Assembly (NCBI RefSeq): GCF_014596575.1
Contig: NZ_NASZ01000010.1
Coordinates: forward strand, 49,639-113,638
DNA: 64,000 nt
Reading direction: 5' to 3'
From: Flavobacterium pokkalii
GTDB taxonomy: Bacteria > Bacteroidota > Bacteroidia > Flavobacteriales > Flavobacteriaceae
Shown here in pieces: positions 9,381 through 19,405 of the stretch (positions are counted from its first letter, which is position 1; each line of letters begins with the position of its first letter). The position numbers and the translations under genes were made by a program. Below the pieces are notes generated by a model. The model was not told where the DNA came from, searched no databases, and saw only the letters and a program-made list of their open reading frames with translations.

Positions 9381-11066
9381 TTATTGCAATAAGGCTTTAG
9401 ATAAAGTATCCGTATTATTATCAGGATTCGTCCAATCTGTTTTTGTAGTTGGGTCGATTCCGTTAAAATATTTTTCAATATTGGTATAACCATCACCGTT
9501 CATATCGCCGTTTGCATCAGAAGCATCCTTAGGGTTCAAACCGTATTTTTTCTCCCAGGCATCCGGAATCCCGTCATTATCTGAATCTTTATAAGCTTTT
9601 CCTTTGTATTTCGGATAACCACCTACCTGATCAGGATGAGTGATAATTCCTTTTTTATAAGAATCAGCAGGCAATCTTCTTTTGATAAATTCTTTGCCAA
9701 TCGTGTTTTCCAAACCGTCTTTTACATCGATTTGACCGGTACGAACCTGCTTGATGATTCTTTCATCCACTGCATCTCTTTTTGGCAAAGTAGCCCCTAC
9801 ATTATTCAAAACAAATTCGTAAGCTTCCTGAGCACTCATCACCGTAATTTTTGGCATCGGGAAGGCTTTATCCTGCCTGATGTAAGCTAATTTCTCTTTG
9901 GCTTGTTCAAAACTAAGATTTTCCAATTGTACTCCGCCATTCCAGTTGTCTTTTGTTACTTCCGGAACACCGTCAATATAGTTTCCGTTTACGTAAGCAC
10001 GTCCAAAAGTTTTGGGAACCATGTAACCTGATTCCGGTTTTAAGATTCGGTAACGAATAGGCTCATCTTTTGGCGTAATTGGTCCCGGTTTAAAATAATT
10101 ATTGATAATATTAAACATCGAACGGTAATCACCACCATCCAAAGAACGGTTCCACCAGTTGAATACTACATTGTTTACGAAGTTAAAATCGCCATACATC
10201 CCGATAGAGCAGTTTCTGGAAATATTATCCGCCCAAAGGTTACGCATAAAGGTACTGTTCAATCCTCCGATAGTACTTCCAAAAGCGTGGTTGTAAGTAT
10301 CTAAACCTTCCGAAGAAATCGTGTTTTGAATAGTAATATTAACAGCAGGTAATTTTTCTAATTTAGACTTCTCGTTCGCTTGAAACTGGTGGCGGTACAA
10401 TGAAATATTTTCGTCCAATCCCCAACTTGCCGAACAGTGATCGATAATTACATTTCCAATTACATTTCCTCCTAGCGCATCATCTCTGCGGGTAACTTCG
10501 GTAGCACCTCTTCTAAAACGCATATGGCGGATAATCACATCGTGCGTATCGATTTCCAAAGTTTCTCCGGCAATACAAATTCCGTCGCCAGGAGCCGTTT
10601 GCCCGGCAATCGTAACATAAGGCGCACGCATACTAATGCGCTTTTTTAATTGAATAATTCCCGAAACATTAAACACAATAATTCTCGCTCCCACTGCTTC
10701 ACAGGCTTCTCTGAAAGTACCCGGTCCGCTATCAGCCAAACTATTAACTACGAATATTTTTCCGCCTCTTCCTCCGGGAGTATAAGCACCACCACCTTCG
10801 GCTCCCGGGAAAGCAGGAATACTAGCCGGAACAAAGTCTTTTGGATAAGCTGCCCAAGGCAAATACGGACGCCCTTGCAGTGCCTCCTTTTTAATAGTTG
10901 CTTCATTATCGGCCCAAATTTTAGCCAATCGTACTTCTTCCTGAGCCAAGTCGGCATCCGTCTTTTCCTGAAGTGCCGGTGGAATATCCGGATATTGTGC
11001 GCGCATCACTGAAGAGCTAAGTATTACAATACCTAATCCTAACAGCTGCTTTATATGGTTTTTCAT
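9381..11066 (-). CDS. PL1 pectate lyase with C-terminal calcium-loop segment
   Basis: This 561-residue exported protein cleaves alpha-1,4-galacturonan by beta-elimination if it follows its family. The start at 11066 is preferred over an upstream in-frame ATG because it begins a clean signal peptide (MKNHIKQLLGLGIVILSSS, cleavage near MRAQ). The PL1 domain opens with AFPGAEGGG (85-93) and carries VIIDHCSASWGLDEN (206-220), the strand and loop used for calcium and substrate binding. From about 494 the chain has DSDNDGIPDAW and DANGDMNGDGY, thrombospondin-type-3-like calcium loops common at the ends of these enzymes. It is a paralogue of the PL1 at 11967-13685, with the same layout. Confidence 0.9.
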   Translation of the reverse strand: MKNHIKQLLGLGIVILSSSVMRAQYPDIPPALQEKTDADLAQEEVRLAKIWADNEATIKKEALQGRPYLPWAAYPKDFVPASIPAFPGAEGGGAYTPGGRGGKIFVVNSLADSGPGTFREACEAVGARIIVFNVSGIIQLKKRISMRAPYVTIAGQTAPGDGICIAGETLEIDTHDVIIRHMRFRRGATEVTRRDDALGGNVIGNVIIDHCSASWGLDENISLYRHQFQANEKSKLEKLPAVNITIQNTISSEGLDTYNHAFGSTIGGLNSTFMRNLWADNISRNCSIGMYGDFNFVNNVVFNWWNRSLDGGDYRSMFNIINNYFKPGPITPKDEPIRYRILKPESGYMVPKTFGRAYVNGNYIDGVPEVTKDNWNGGVQLENLSFEQAKEKLAYIRQDKAFPMPKITVMSAQEAYEFVLNNVGATLPKRDAVDERIIKQVRTGQIDVKDGLENTIGKEFIKRRLPADSYKKGIITHPDQVGGYPKYKGKAYKDSDNDGIPDAWEKKYGLNPKDASDANGDMNGDGYTNIEKYFNGIDPTTKTDWTNPDNNTDTLSKALLQ

Positions 11067-11197
11067 TTTTTGAGGTTTTTTAGAATGAATTAATAATTTG
11101 TTACCTTGGATAAAAAGAGTCTTTGATATCCCGAAGTTTAAGGACAGTCTCAAAATAAAAAGGACATAAAAATGATACTATACTCGGGATAAGCGTA

Positions 11198-11875
11198 TTA
11201 TTTTTTCTTATTTTTTTCTCTTTCTTCCAGTCTTTTATGCCAGTCAGCACTTTCTTTATTCAAATCGTATCCTTGTTTTGAAAGATAGTTGTTGATTCTT
11301 CCTTTGTATTTTCCAAACCAAGCATGTTTTTCTTTTGAAGAACCTCCATCCATCGCATGTTCTCTGGCTTCAACAAGCGCATCGTAAATATATTTTTTTT
11401 GAGCCTCTGTTAAATTAGGCAACATATCATTGTATCCTAAAACAGTAATAGGCAATACTCCGTAAGTCATACCGTCCTTAACCTGAACAATCTGACTATT
11501 CGTTAACTTTTTACTTAGTTTTTTCAAGTAAGATTTATGTAAAGAAAGAATTTCTTTGTCAGCCGAATTTTTAATTTTTTCAATTGACTTTTGTTGTTTT
11601 TCTTTATCAGTAACTGATTTTTTAACGGCATCAATTTTCGCATCGCGTCCATCCTGAATTTTATTTAAAGAACGGTATTGCTCTGCAATAATATCTCTAA
11701 CGGCTAATTGATCTGCCGGAGAATTTAATTTTAAATCATCCACGATTTTCTGCGCTCTCTCGTTGGTTACTTTTACGTATTCCGGATCAACCTTAGATTG
11801 TGCTACAACGTTTGAACAGATAGCAAGAAATAAAACCGCTACCAGATTCTTTTGAAACATTTTCATCATTTTCAT
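11198..11875 (-). CDS. DUF3826 family exported protein
   Basis: This 225-residue protein has a signal peptide (about 1-25) and then an almost wholly helical, Lys/Glu-rich chain. The conserved block MLPNLTEAQKKYIYDALVEA (about 151-170), followed by AMDGGSSKEKHAWFGKYKGRINNYL, is what I recognise as DUF3826. The family is found mainly beside pectin lyases of Bacteroidota and has no established function. There is no enzyme-like motif; a periplasmic binding or chaperone role for the lyases is only a guess. It sits between two paralogous PL1 genes, 91 bases after one and 131 before the other, with a hairpin upstream. Confidence 0.75.
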   Translation of the reverse strand: MKMMKMFQKNLVAVLFLAICSNVVAQSKVDPEYVKVTNERAQKIVDDLKLNSPADQLAVRDIIAEQYRSLNKIQDGRDAKIDAVKKSVTDKEKQQKSIEKIKNSADKEILSLHKSYLKKLSKKLTNSQIVQVKDGMTYGVLPITVLGYNDMLPNLTEAQKKYIYDALVEAREHAMDGGSSKEKHAWFGKYKGRINNYLSKQGYDLNKESADWHKRLEEREKNKKK

Positions 11876-11913
11876 TATTATCTTTTTTAAAACTTAATAT
11901 TTATAAAGCAAAA

Positions 11914-11946
11914 TTCTTGCTTCATCCGTTATAGACGAAGCAAGAA
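11914..11946. terminator. Hairpin between PL1 and DUF3826 genes
   Basis: TTCTTGCTTC (11914-11923) pairs perfectly with GAAGCAAGAA (11937-11946) over a 13-base loop. On the transcribed minus strand it is followed only by a short T tract, so it may be a weak terminator or an mRNA-stabilising processing structure within the operon. Confidence 0.5.
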
Positions 11947-11966
11947 GTGTGCCATTTACAATTAAA

Positions 11967-13685
11967 TTATTTCTTATACTTCGCTAATTCTTCTCCGTTT
12001 TTAGCCAAAGTATCTTCATTATTATCCAAATTTGTCCAATCTACTTTTTTCGTAGGATCGATACCATTAATATACTTCTCGATGTTAGTATAGCCATCGC
12101 CGTTAATGTCACCGTTAGCATCTGACGCGTCATTAGGATTCAAACCGTATTTTTTCTCCCACGCATCCGGCATTCCGTCTTTATCTGAATCTTTATAGGC
12201 TTTTCCTTTGTACTCCGGATAGCCACCCACTTGAGAAATATCAGTAATAATTCCTAATTTATAAGAATCCTGACCTAATCGTCTGTGTTCAAACTGATAA
12301 AATGATTTTGGGTCTAAACCTTTAACATATTCCGGTTTACCGGTTTGAACCACTCTCAAAATACGCGTATCTACAGGATCACGCAATGGCAAAGTAGCTC
12401 CAACATTTTTTACTACATAATCATAAGTTTCATTAGCCGTCATAAACTTTTTCAACCAAGGCATTGGAAATGGTTTATCGTAACGCATTTTAGGAAAATA
12501 AGTAGATGCCTCTTCAAAAGACATATGATCTCCTTTTTTGTTTTCCATTTGCACCCCACCATTCCAGTTGTCTTTAGAAACTTTTTCGTTTCCTTCCACC
12601 ACGTTTCCGTTTACATATACTCTACCAAAAGTCAAATAAGGCAATTTACTTCTACCTGCTTCCGGTTTTAAAATTCGGTAACTTACCGGATCATTCAAAT
12701 CAGTAGCCGGTCCTGGTTTGAAATAGTTGTTAATGATATTATACTGAGCGGTATAATCACCTCCGTCAATAGAACGGTTTACCCAGTTAAAGATAACATT
12801 ATTGGCAAAATTGAAGATTCCGTTCCAACCAATAGAAGGATTTCTCCCCGTATTTGACGACCATAAATTTTTAACAAAAGAACAATTTTCACCTCCTAAA
12901 GTACTACCAAAAGCATGGTTGTAAGTATCCAAACCTTCAGCAAACAAACTGTTTTGGATGGTTACATTTACGATTCCCATTTTCTTTTCAGGTCCTCCTG
13001 TTTCATCGTTGTACATGTGACGGTAAAAAGACATATTTTCGTCTAATCCCCAGGTAGCCGAAACGTGATCGATGATTACGTTTCCAACCGGATTTCCTCC
13101 TATAGCATCATCACGACGACCTACAAAAGTTTCTCCACGACGGAAACGCATGTGACGAATGACCACATCATGGGTATCAATCCAAATAGTTTCACCCGCT
13201 ACGCAAATTCCGTCTCCCGGAGCAGTTTGTCCCGCGATGGTAACATAAGGCGCACGAACAATTAAAGGACTTTTTAACCTGATAATTCCCGAAACGTTAA
13301 AAACAACTATTCTGGCTCCGCCTTGTTCCAAAGCTTCACGCAAAGTTCCCGGACCTCTGTCTTCCAGACTGGTTACCGTGTACACCTTACCTCCATGACC
13401 ACCAAAACTATACATTCCTCCTCCTTCAGCACCTGGAAAAGCAGGAATGGAAGCCTGTGGCAAATCGGTAGGTCTGGATGCCCAAGGCACATAAGGTTTA
13501 CCATGACTGGCGTCCTGTTCCACAATTACTTTAGCTCTTTCCCAAGCCTCATTAGAAAGTTTTTCTGCTTCCGCCTTAATCGCTTTCTCTCTCGCCTGCA
13601 CTTCAGGGGATATTTTTGGATATTGTGCAAAACAATTCGCACTTCCCAAAACCAAAAAAGCCAATAAAAAATTTAATTTGTTCAT
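11967..13685 (-). CDS. PL1 pectate lyase, first enzyme gene after susCD
   Basis: This 572-residue exported protein has a signal peptide at 1-20 (NCFAQ), a helical linker, then the PL1 beta-helix opening with AFPGAEGGG and including VIIDHVSATWGLDEN. It ends with calcium-loop segments (DSDKDGMPDAW, DANGDINGDGY) from about residue 499. It should cleave polygalacturonate by beta-elimination, probably at the surface or in the periplasm. Its closest relative in the window is the 561-residue PL1 at 9381-11066; the two agree over nearly the whole length, which indicates a tandem duplication around the DUF3826 gene. It follows susD across a 125-base spacer that holds a strong hairpin. Confidence 0.92.
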   Translation of the reverse strand: MNKLNFLLAFLVLGSANCFAQYPKISPEVQAREKAIKAEAEKLSNEAWERAKVIVEQDASHGKPYVPWASRPTDLPQASIPAFPGAEGGGMYSFGGHGGKVYTVTSLEDRGPGTLREALEQGGARIVVFNVSGIIRLKSPLIVRAPYVTIAGQTAPGDGICVAGETIWIDTHDVVIRHMRFRRGETFVGRRDDAIGGNPVGNVIIDHVSATWGLDENMSFYRHMYNDETGGPEKKMGIVNVTIQNSLFAEGLDTYNHAFGSTLGGENCSFVKNLWSSNTGRNPSIGWNGIFNFANNVIFNWVNRSIDGGDYTAQYNIINNYFKPGPATDLNDPVSYRILKPEAGRSKLPYLTFGRVYVNGNVVEGNEKVSKDNWNGGVQMENKKGDHMSFEEASTYFPKMRYDKPFPMPWLKKFMTANETYDYVVKNVGATLPLRDPVDTRILRVVQTGKPEYVKGLDPKSFYQFEHRRLGQDSYKLGIITDISQVGGYPEYKGKAYKDSDKDGMPDAWEKKYGLNPNDASDANGDINGDGYTNIEKYINGIDPTKKVDWTNLDNNEDTLAKNGEELAKYKK

Positions 13686-13769
13686 TTTAGAGTTTTCTTA
13701 ATTAATAAAAAATGTTTGGTTAGAACTGCTATTTATTAAATTAAAAATTTTGTTAGTTATTATAGAAGA

Positions 13770-13794
13770 AAATGCCTGAATAAATCAGGCATTT
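13770..13794 (-). terminator. Intrinsic terminator or attenuator after susD
   Basis: AAATGCCTGA (13770-13779) and TCAGGCATTT (13785-13794) form a perfect 10-bp stem with a 5-base loop. On the minus strand the stem is followed by TTTTCTTCT. Its position just past the susD stop suggests partial termination, so that susCD mRNA exceeds that of the enzyme genes downstream. Confidence 0.7.
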
Positions 13795-13810
13795 CTTTTT
13801 TATTACTATT

Positions 13811-15826
13811 TTAGTTCTGATAGTTGAAAGTTCCTGTGGAACCAGAAGCATCACCCCATCCTATGGTTTGTTCTAACCAAGGGTTTTGTTGTAAAACAGA
13901 TAAATTAAGTCCACTAATATAATAATTTTGTCTCCACAAAATATCGGTTGCTACACTATTTACAGCATCCATTGGTGACGGAGGAGAACGTAACTCAAAA
14001 TTAGTATTATAAAAATTAGCTAAAGCTGTAATTTGAGTAGCAAAGTTTGCATTATCCGGATCCACAGAAATAGAAGCACGAGCAGACGCTAATGGATCTG
14101 TACCTGAAGCACTAGTTCCTAATTTATAATGCAAATAATTACCTATTCTCTGTTTTCCATTTAATGGTGCTACACCAAGTTTTGCACATGTCGTATTATT
14201 AGCAGTTGCATCATCATTAAACAACATCCAACGTTGAATATCCCAGAAACGTTTTCCTTCGTAGGCTAACTCAACACTACGCTCATATAAAACCGCTTCA
14301 ATAGCTTCATATTTTGTTGCTAAGGTACCAATTCCATAATGATCACTGTTAGTATTAGTAATACCCACTCGTTTTCTAATTTGTTCCAAATAAGAAGTTG
14401 CATTAGTAATATCGCCCATAGCAGCATAACATTCAGCAATGTTCAACACCAATTCTGCAAAACGATATTCCATAATATCAGTTCCAGAATACTGGAAATT
14501 ACTTGCATTACTTACAGTAGGACTAGACATCTTACGAACAAAAGCAGGACTTGCTACATCATTACCCATACTATAAGCTACACCTGTAGTAGCATTTGTT
14601 GACCAACGATAAGCCCAAACAGTTGGCTGAGTAGTATTTCCAAGAGTATTATTATATGGCCAATAGCAACCAGAAAAACCAAAAGTTCTATAAAAACGAG
14701 GATCACGATCTACGAAAAACGTAAAAGCATTATATCCATTAATTGCTGTACCATTAACATCCATTGGACGCTTTCCATTTTTCATTGGAAACAGATCAAT
14801 CATCATTTTTGGAACATCAACTCCTCCACTACCTTGACCACCTTGACTTGCAAGACGCATACTTCTTTCCCAGGAATTATTTGAATATAATGATGTTGTA
14901 CCATCAGACAAAAGTTTAACAGTAATAGCTTCACTTATCTTAGCATTATTACTAATATAGAACATTTCAGCCCATTGCTTAGCAGTAGTACCATATAATC
15001 CATAACCATCTCCCTTTAATTGTGTTTCTGCAGCTAAACCAGCATCTAAAGCAGCTTGCCAACGAGAATTATCAGTATCCCAGTTTTTATTAAATAACGG
15101 ACTGGCATAAGTTAATAATACACGAGATTTTTGTGCCATAGCCGCTCCTTTTGTAAAACGACCATAGTTAGCTGAATCCCAATTTGGTGGCAATAAAGTT
15201 GCTGCCATATCTAAATCAGAAACTATTTGATTCACCACTTCAGTAACCGAAGCTCTAGGCAATTGAATACTAGGATCATCATTGGAAGCATTCTGAACTG
15301 TTAAAACAATTGGAACACCTCCATATGTACGCATTAAATCGTAATACTGTATAGCACGTAAATAATACAATTGTCCTTTAATTTTATCTCTAAAATCCTG
15401 TGATAAATTAGCACCTAAGACATCAATATTTTCAAGCATACCATTACAGTCTCTGATTCTGGTATAAGGCACGTTATCTAATGCATCTCTCAAAACAGGC
15501 CCATAATAACCAGAAGCATCTTGAGCATTCACCAAAGTCTTATTAGGGTTTATTAAGTCAGATATACCACCTACTTCTTCTGTATAAGAAGCTTCTGTTG
15601 TTGTAAACGAACCTACTCTAATACCTGCAGGTGTTTTATAACCATCAAAGAATCTATAATATAAACCTGCAACATACTGATTTACTCTATCTTCATTTTG
15701 ATAAAACTCTTCTTGATAATACTTATATTGTCTTTTTTCTTCTAAAAAATCATCACTACAAGAAGAAGAAATGCCCAAGACGAATAAAAGCGATACTACT
15801 ATATATTTATTAAATTTTGTTTTCAT
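13811..15826 (-). CDS. SusD/RagB-family glycan-binding lipoprotein
   Basis: This 671-residue lipoprotein (lipobox ending at Cys23, SSSC) is the surface lid and glycan-binding partner of the SusC channel encoded just upstream. The SusD N-terminal pattern is present: DDFLEEKRQYKYYQEEF, then YLRAIQYYDLMRTYGGVPIVL with the TPR-like helices, and near the C-terminus LYERSVELAYEGKRFWDIQRW, a hallmark of the family. Only 19 bases separate it from susC. It determines, with SusC, which pectic fragments are imported. The ligand cannot be read from sequence; neighbouring lyases point to galacturonan-backbone oligosaccharides. Confidence 0.95.
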   Translation of the reverse strand: MKTKFNKYIVVSLLFVLGISSSCSDDFLEEKRQYKYYQEEFYQNEDRVNQYVAGLYYRFFDGYKTPAGIRVGSFTTTEASYTEEVGGISDLINPNKTLVNAQDASGYYGPVLRDALDNVPYTRIRDCNGMLENIDVLGANLSQDFRDKIKGQLYYLRAIQYYDLMRTYGGVPIVLTVQNASNDDPSIQLPRASVTEVVNQIVSDLDMAATLLPPNWDSANYGRFTKGAAMAQKSRVLLTYASPLFNKNWDTDNSRWQAALDAGLAAETQLKGDGYGLYGTTAKQWAEMFYISNNAKISEAITVKLLSDGTTSLYSNNSWERSMRLASQGGQGSGGVDVPKMMIDLFPMKNGKRPMDVNGTAINGYNAFTFFVDRDPRFYRTFGFSGCYWPYNNTLGNTTQPTVWAYRWSTNATTGVAYSMGNDVASPAFVRKMSSPTVSNASNFQYSGTDIMEYRFAELVLNIAECYAAMGDITNATSYLEQIRKRVGITNTNSDHYGIGTLATKYEAIEAVLYERSVELAYEGKRFWDIQRWMLFNDDATANNTTCAKLGVAPLNGKQRIGNYLHYKLGTSASGTDPLASARASISVDPDNANFATQITALANFYNTNFELRSPPSPMDAVNSVATDILWRQNYYISGLNLSVLQQNPWLEQTIGWGDASGSTGTFNYQN

Positions 15827-15845
15827 AATTGCAATTAATTTTAAA

Positions 15846-18800
15846 TTAGAATGCTACATTCATACTAAGAGACCAGGTTCTAAGTGTAGGATATTTAGTA
15901 CTTGAGTCATCGTACATATTGCGATATTTTTTTGGATATGGATTGTATAAATCCCAAAGATTATTTCCAGTAATACCGAATTTAATACCATCAATTTTAA
16001 TAGTTTTCAATGCTTCTTTTGGAATCTCAAACCCTACAGTTAAATTTCTAACCACACATCTAAAGTTACTCAATTGCCAGAAATCTGAAGTTTCAAAAAT
16101 ATAATCCTGTTGTCCCATGCTTGGGTATTTTCCATTTGGATTATCTGTAGCGTCATACATATCATTCCAGAAAATCTCATGAGCCCAATCATTATGAGCA
16201 GAAGCAGTTCCTTGCTTAATCATATCCAAAGTATTAAACCCTCCCCAAGAAGTAGCAATCTGTGATCTTAAAGAGAAATTTCCATACTTAAATCCAAGAT
16301 TTGTAGTAAAACCATATGTTCTGTTTTGATTCACTAACTTTTGATAATCTTCATTTCTTACAATTTTACCATCTGCACCTCCTCTTTGATTTATTGAAGC
16401 ATCATAAGCACTTCCCACATCCTGATAAGCAAGCATCCCTTTTCTCATTTGAGAGACATTTGTAATATTTAAATAACTAGGAGTCCCATTAACTGCAGCA
16501 GCACGCTCAGTTAAATAATTCCAATAATTGGTTACATCATCATCTGTACGCAGGATACCATCACCCGTTGAAGTTCCTTTCCAAACTTTGAATCCCCAAA
16601 CTGGCATATACATTGATCTCCCTACTACTCTGTCATTGAAAGAAGGATCTCTTTCAGCTGCTTCAGGATATTGCTTAATTTCATTATTAGAGAAACCAAA
16701 GTTAACCCCTACATTATAACTAAAATTGTCTTTTATTTTATCATTCCAATTTAAAGCAAATTCATAACCCCAAGCATTAATCGCCGCATAATTTTGTTCC
16801 GCAAAAGCACCTCCTACAGAAATTGGTGTACCTACCTCACCGGCCAAACTAATCAATGCATTTGTTGTTTTGTCATAATAATAATCTGCACTAATTTGCA
16901 ATCTGTTTTTCAAAACCGCTAAATCAATACCAAAGTTGTTTTTAATGGTATTATCCCATTTCACATCTGGATTCACAGTAACTCTTGGATTAATAGTAGG
17001 TCCTAAGGTACCTCCGGCTGAACCAAACTGAGCCCCTTTATCTACCACAGGCTCCCATAATTGCAACCATCTCCAAGCTTGAATATTATCTTTACCTGTT
17101 TTACCAATTGAATAACGTAATTTCAAGTTATCTACCCAAGATACATTATCAGCAAACCAATTTTCTTTAGAAACAACCCATCCAAATTGGGCTCCCGGGA
17201 AGAAAGCTCTATAATTCTGAGGTGCAAACTTTGTAGATGCATCCGAACGGAAAATAAATTGTGCCAGATATTTATCTTTAAAACTATAATTCAAACGCCC
17301 TAAATAAGACAAAGTTCCAGCCTCTCCTTTATCTGCTGTGGAATTCGTACTGATTGTACCAGCAGTAGTATTAGAGCCTAAATAATCTTTACCTGTTCCT
17401 TCATAAGCTAAACGCACATTACTATAATCAGATTCAGAACGTTCTATACCTGCCATAGCATCAACTGCATGATCTCCAAAAGTTCTGGTATAGGTGGCAA
17501 AAATATTAGACTGAACCACTTTATTTAAATCTGTATTATAATACACCCTTGATCCACGTACATTTGTTTCAGGCTTACCACTATTTGCATAAGTTGAATT
17601 TTCATTCAACAAGTGATTCCCTGCAGTATTATAGTTTGAAATTCTTAATAAATCGTAAGGTAATTGTACCTGCTCCGTTTTAGAACTTGATTGACTTCTG
17701 GCATAACTTCCTTTAATTGCCATTCCTTTAATAAAAGGCAATTTATAAGTCAAATTTAAATTCACATTATAAGCAAATTCCTGATCAATTTGCTTACCTG
17801 ATTCTAATGCTGCAAAATAGTTCCAACCAGCAATAGTAGTATTTGCATTTGCAGAGTTTAAGTTTCTATCAGTTCTTGCAAACGGGGACATCCAATATGT
17901 TACACCATCCTTAGTTGTTTCCCAAGGAATGTATTTAGGCATGTGTAATAAATACATATAATCCGCTTGCTCACCACCTCCTAGAGCACCAAAACTACTA
18001 TCATTTAAGTTAGCAGAAGCTTTTGTAAATGATTTTTGTACGTCAGTTGTATTAACAGAAATAGCTGCAGAGAAATCTATATCGTCTGTAACTTTTGCAT
18101 TAATACCAGTTCTGAAATTCCATTTATTATAATCCTGATCACCCATATTAGCACCTTGAGTAAAATATGTCGCTCCGGCAAAATAAGTAAACTTATCCGT
18201 ACCACCACTTACATTCAGTACGTGTCTTTGTTGGGTAGCTGATTTCCAAGCTTTTTTCAACCAATCATAATCCAAACCTTTCATGGCTTCTAACTCATCT
18301 GCAGAAAAATAATTTGCAGTATTAGTATCACCTCTTGAGTTTAAAAATCTATTCTTCCAAATTCCATGCTCATACGCATTCATTGTTTTCACATGACTGA
18401 TTGCATCATTAACTGCAAATTGAGAATAATAAGTAAACTTCGTTTTTCCTTCTTTACCTCTTTTAGTTTTAACAATAATTGCACCTTGTGAAGCACGAGA
18501 ACCATAAATAGCTGCAGAACCATCCTTCAACACTGTAATACTTTCAATTTCAGAAGGATCTAGTCTATTGAATGCTTCCTGAGAAGGTTTTCCCGTTTCA
18601 GGATCAATTTGTATCATATCATCAATTACAATCAATGGAATAGTTGAGTTTCCATCTTTTGAAAAACCAAAAGTCTGACGAATAGTAATATCAGCAGCAC
18701 CACCAGGACGACTGGAACCATTAGCATTGCTAATTGACAAACCTGGAATCTGACCTCTAAGTGCTTCTGTTAAATTTGAAACAGGTAAATCCTGAATATC

Positions 18801-19193
18801 ATCAGGTTTAATTGTAGCAATAGCCCCTGTTAAATTTGATTTTTTTTGCGCACCATAGGCCACAACTACCACTTCATTTAAAGTAGCATTATCTTCTTGC
18901 ATTGTAATATTAATTGCCCCTGCATTACCTACCGTTCTTTCCTGAGTTTTCATCCCAATATAAGAGAACTGCAACACAGCTCCTTTAGGAACCTGAATTT
19001 TATAGGCTCCGTCGATATCTGTTAGGACACCATTTTTGGTGCCTTTCTCAATAACATTAAGACCGATAACACCAAGTCCGTCTTTGTCTATAACTTTTCC
19101 TGTAACGGTAACTCTTGCATTTTGCGCAAAGCCGGTCAGAGCCATCATACTGAAAAGCAATACACTAAATACCATTTTAAATGTTTGTTTCAT
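15846..19193 (-). CDS. SusC/RagA-type TonB-dependent outer-membrane transporter
   Basis: The ATG at 19193 is preferred over an in-frame one at 19271, because it gives the signal peptide MKQTFKMVFSVLLFSMMALT; the product is then 1115 residues. After the signal comes a carboxypeptidase-regulatory-like beta-sandwich (about 28-100), a TonB-box-like EVVVVAYG (107-114), the plug (LRGQIPGLSI through VLKDGSAAIYGSRASQGAIIVKTKRG) and a long barrel ending in Phe (NVAF), as expected for outer-membrane barrels. It transports oligosaccharides across the outer membrane using TonB energy, with SusD. It is the first gene after the two operator-like palindromes and is likely the head of the downstream operon. 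Confidence 0.96.
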   Translation of the reverse strand: MKQTFKMVFSVLLFSMMALTGFAQNARVTVTGKVIDKDGLGVIGLNVIEKGTKNGVLTDIDGAYKIQVPKGAVLQFSYIGMKTQERTVGNAGAINITMQEDNATLNEVVVVAYGAQKKSNLTGAIATIKPDDIQDLPVSNLTEALRGQIPGLSISNANGSSRPGGAADITIRQTFGFSKDGNSTIPLIVIDDMIQIDPETGKPSQEAFNRLDPSEIESITVLKDGSAAIYGSRASQGAIIVKTKRGKEGKTKFTYYSQFAVNDAISHVKTMNAYEHGIWKNRFLNSRGDTNTANYFSADELEAMKGLDYDWLKKAWKSATQQRHVLNVSGGTDKFTYFAGATYFTQGANMGDQDYNKWNFRTGINAKVTDDIDFSAAISVNTTDVQKSFTKASANLNDSSFGALGGGEQADYMYLLHMPKYIPWETTKDGVTYWMSPFARTDRNLNSANANTTIAGWNYFAALESGKQIDQEFAYNVNLNLTYKLPFIKGMAIKGSYARSQSSSKTEQVQLPYDLLRISNYNTAGNHLLNENSTYANSGKPETNVRGSRVYYNTDLNKVVQSNIFATYTRTFGDHAVDAMAGIERSESDYSNVRLAYEGTGKDYLGSNTTAGTISTNSTADKGEAGTLSYLGRLNYSFKDKYLAQFIFRSDASTKFAPQNYRAFFPGAQFGWVVSKENWFADNVSWVDNLKLRYSIGKTGKDNIQAWRWLQLWEPVVDKGAQFGSAGGTLGPTINPRVTVNPDVKWDNTIKNNFGIDLAVLKNRLQISADYYYDKTTNALISLAGEVGTPISVGGAFAEQNYAAINAWGYEFALNWNDKIKDNFSYNVGVNFGFSNNEIKQYPEAAERDPSFNDRVVGRSMYMPVWGFKVWKGTSTGDGILRTDDDVTNYWNYLTERAAAVNGTPSYLNITNVSQMRKGMLAYQDVGSAYDASINQRGGADGKIVRNEDYQKLVNQNRTYGFTTNLGFKYGNFSLRSQIATSWGGFNTLDMIKQGTASAHNDWAHEIFWNDMYDATDNPNGKYPSMGQQDYIFETSDFWQLSNFRCVVRNLTVGFEIPKEALKTIKIDGIKFGITGNNLWDLYNPYPKKYRNMYDDSSTKYPTLRTWSLSMNVAF

Positions 19194-19338
19194 AAGTGTG
19201 TTTCTTTTGGTTAAAAAATTAATTGTTGTTTGGTTTATATTTCTAAAAAATGAGAAATCAAATGGGATCATGTTAATTACAACTGCCTCTTTTTAGGTCT
19301 TGTTAACATTTAATTGTATTTTATTCTTTACAAATTCT

Positions 19339-19358
19339 AAATGTAAACGTTTACATTT
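19339..19358. promoter_or_regulatory. LacI-type operator palindrome 1 upstream of susC
   Basis: AAATGTAAACGTTTACATTT is a perfect 20-base palindrome with the central CG typical of LacI-family operators. It lies 146 bases upstream of the susC start. A weak promoter-like pair (TTTG at 19366-19369, TTAGAATTTG at 19331-19340, minus strand) would bracket it, which would suit repression, but the spacing is too long to be convincing. Confidence 0.8.
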
Positions 19359-19405
19359 CGTAAGACAAATCAGATTTTAACAACTGAAACTGAGCTAACT
19401 CAATC

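Noticed and set aside
9347..9496. N-terminal extension of the beta-helix/DUF6298-type frame, overlapping the upstream PL1 gene by 116 bases
   Set aside because: The extension has no signal-like start and overlaps a well-supported gene; the internal ATG at 9346 begins a signal peptide.
19331..19369. Promoter bracketing operator 1 on the minus strand
   Set aside because: The -7-like word has an extra base and the spacing to TTTG is about 25, outside the usual 17-23 range.
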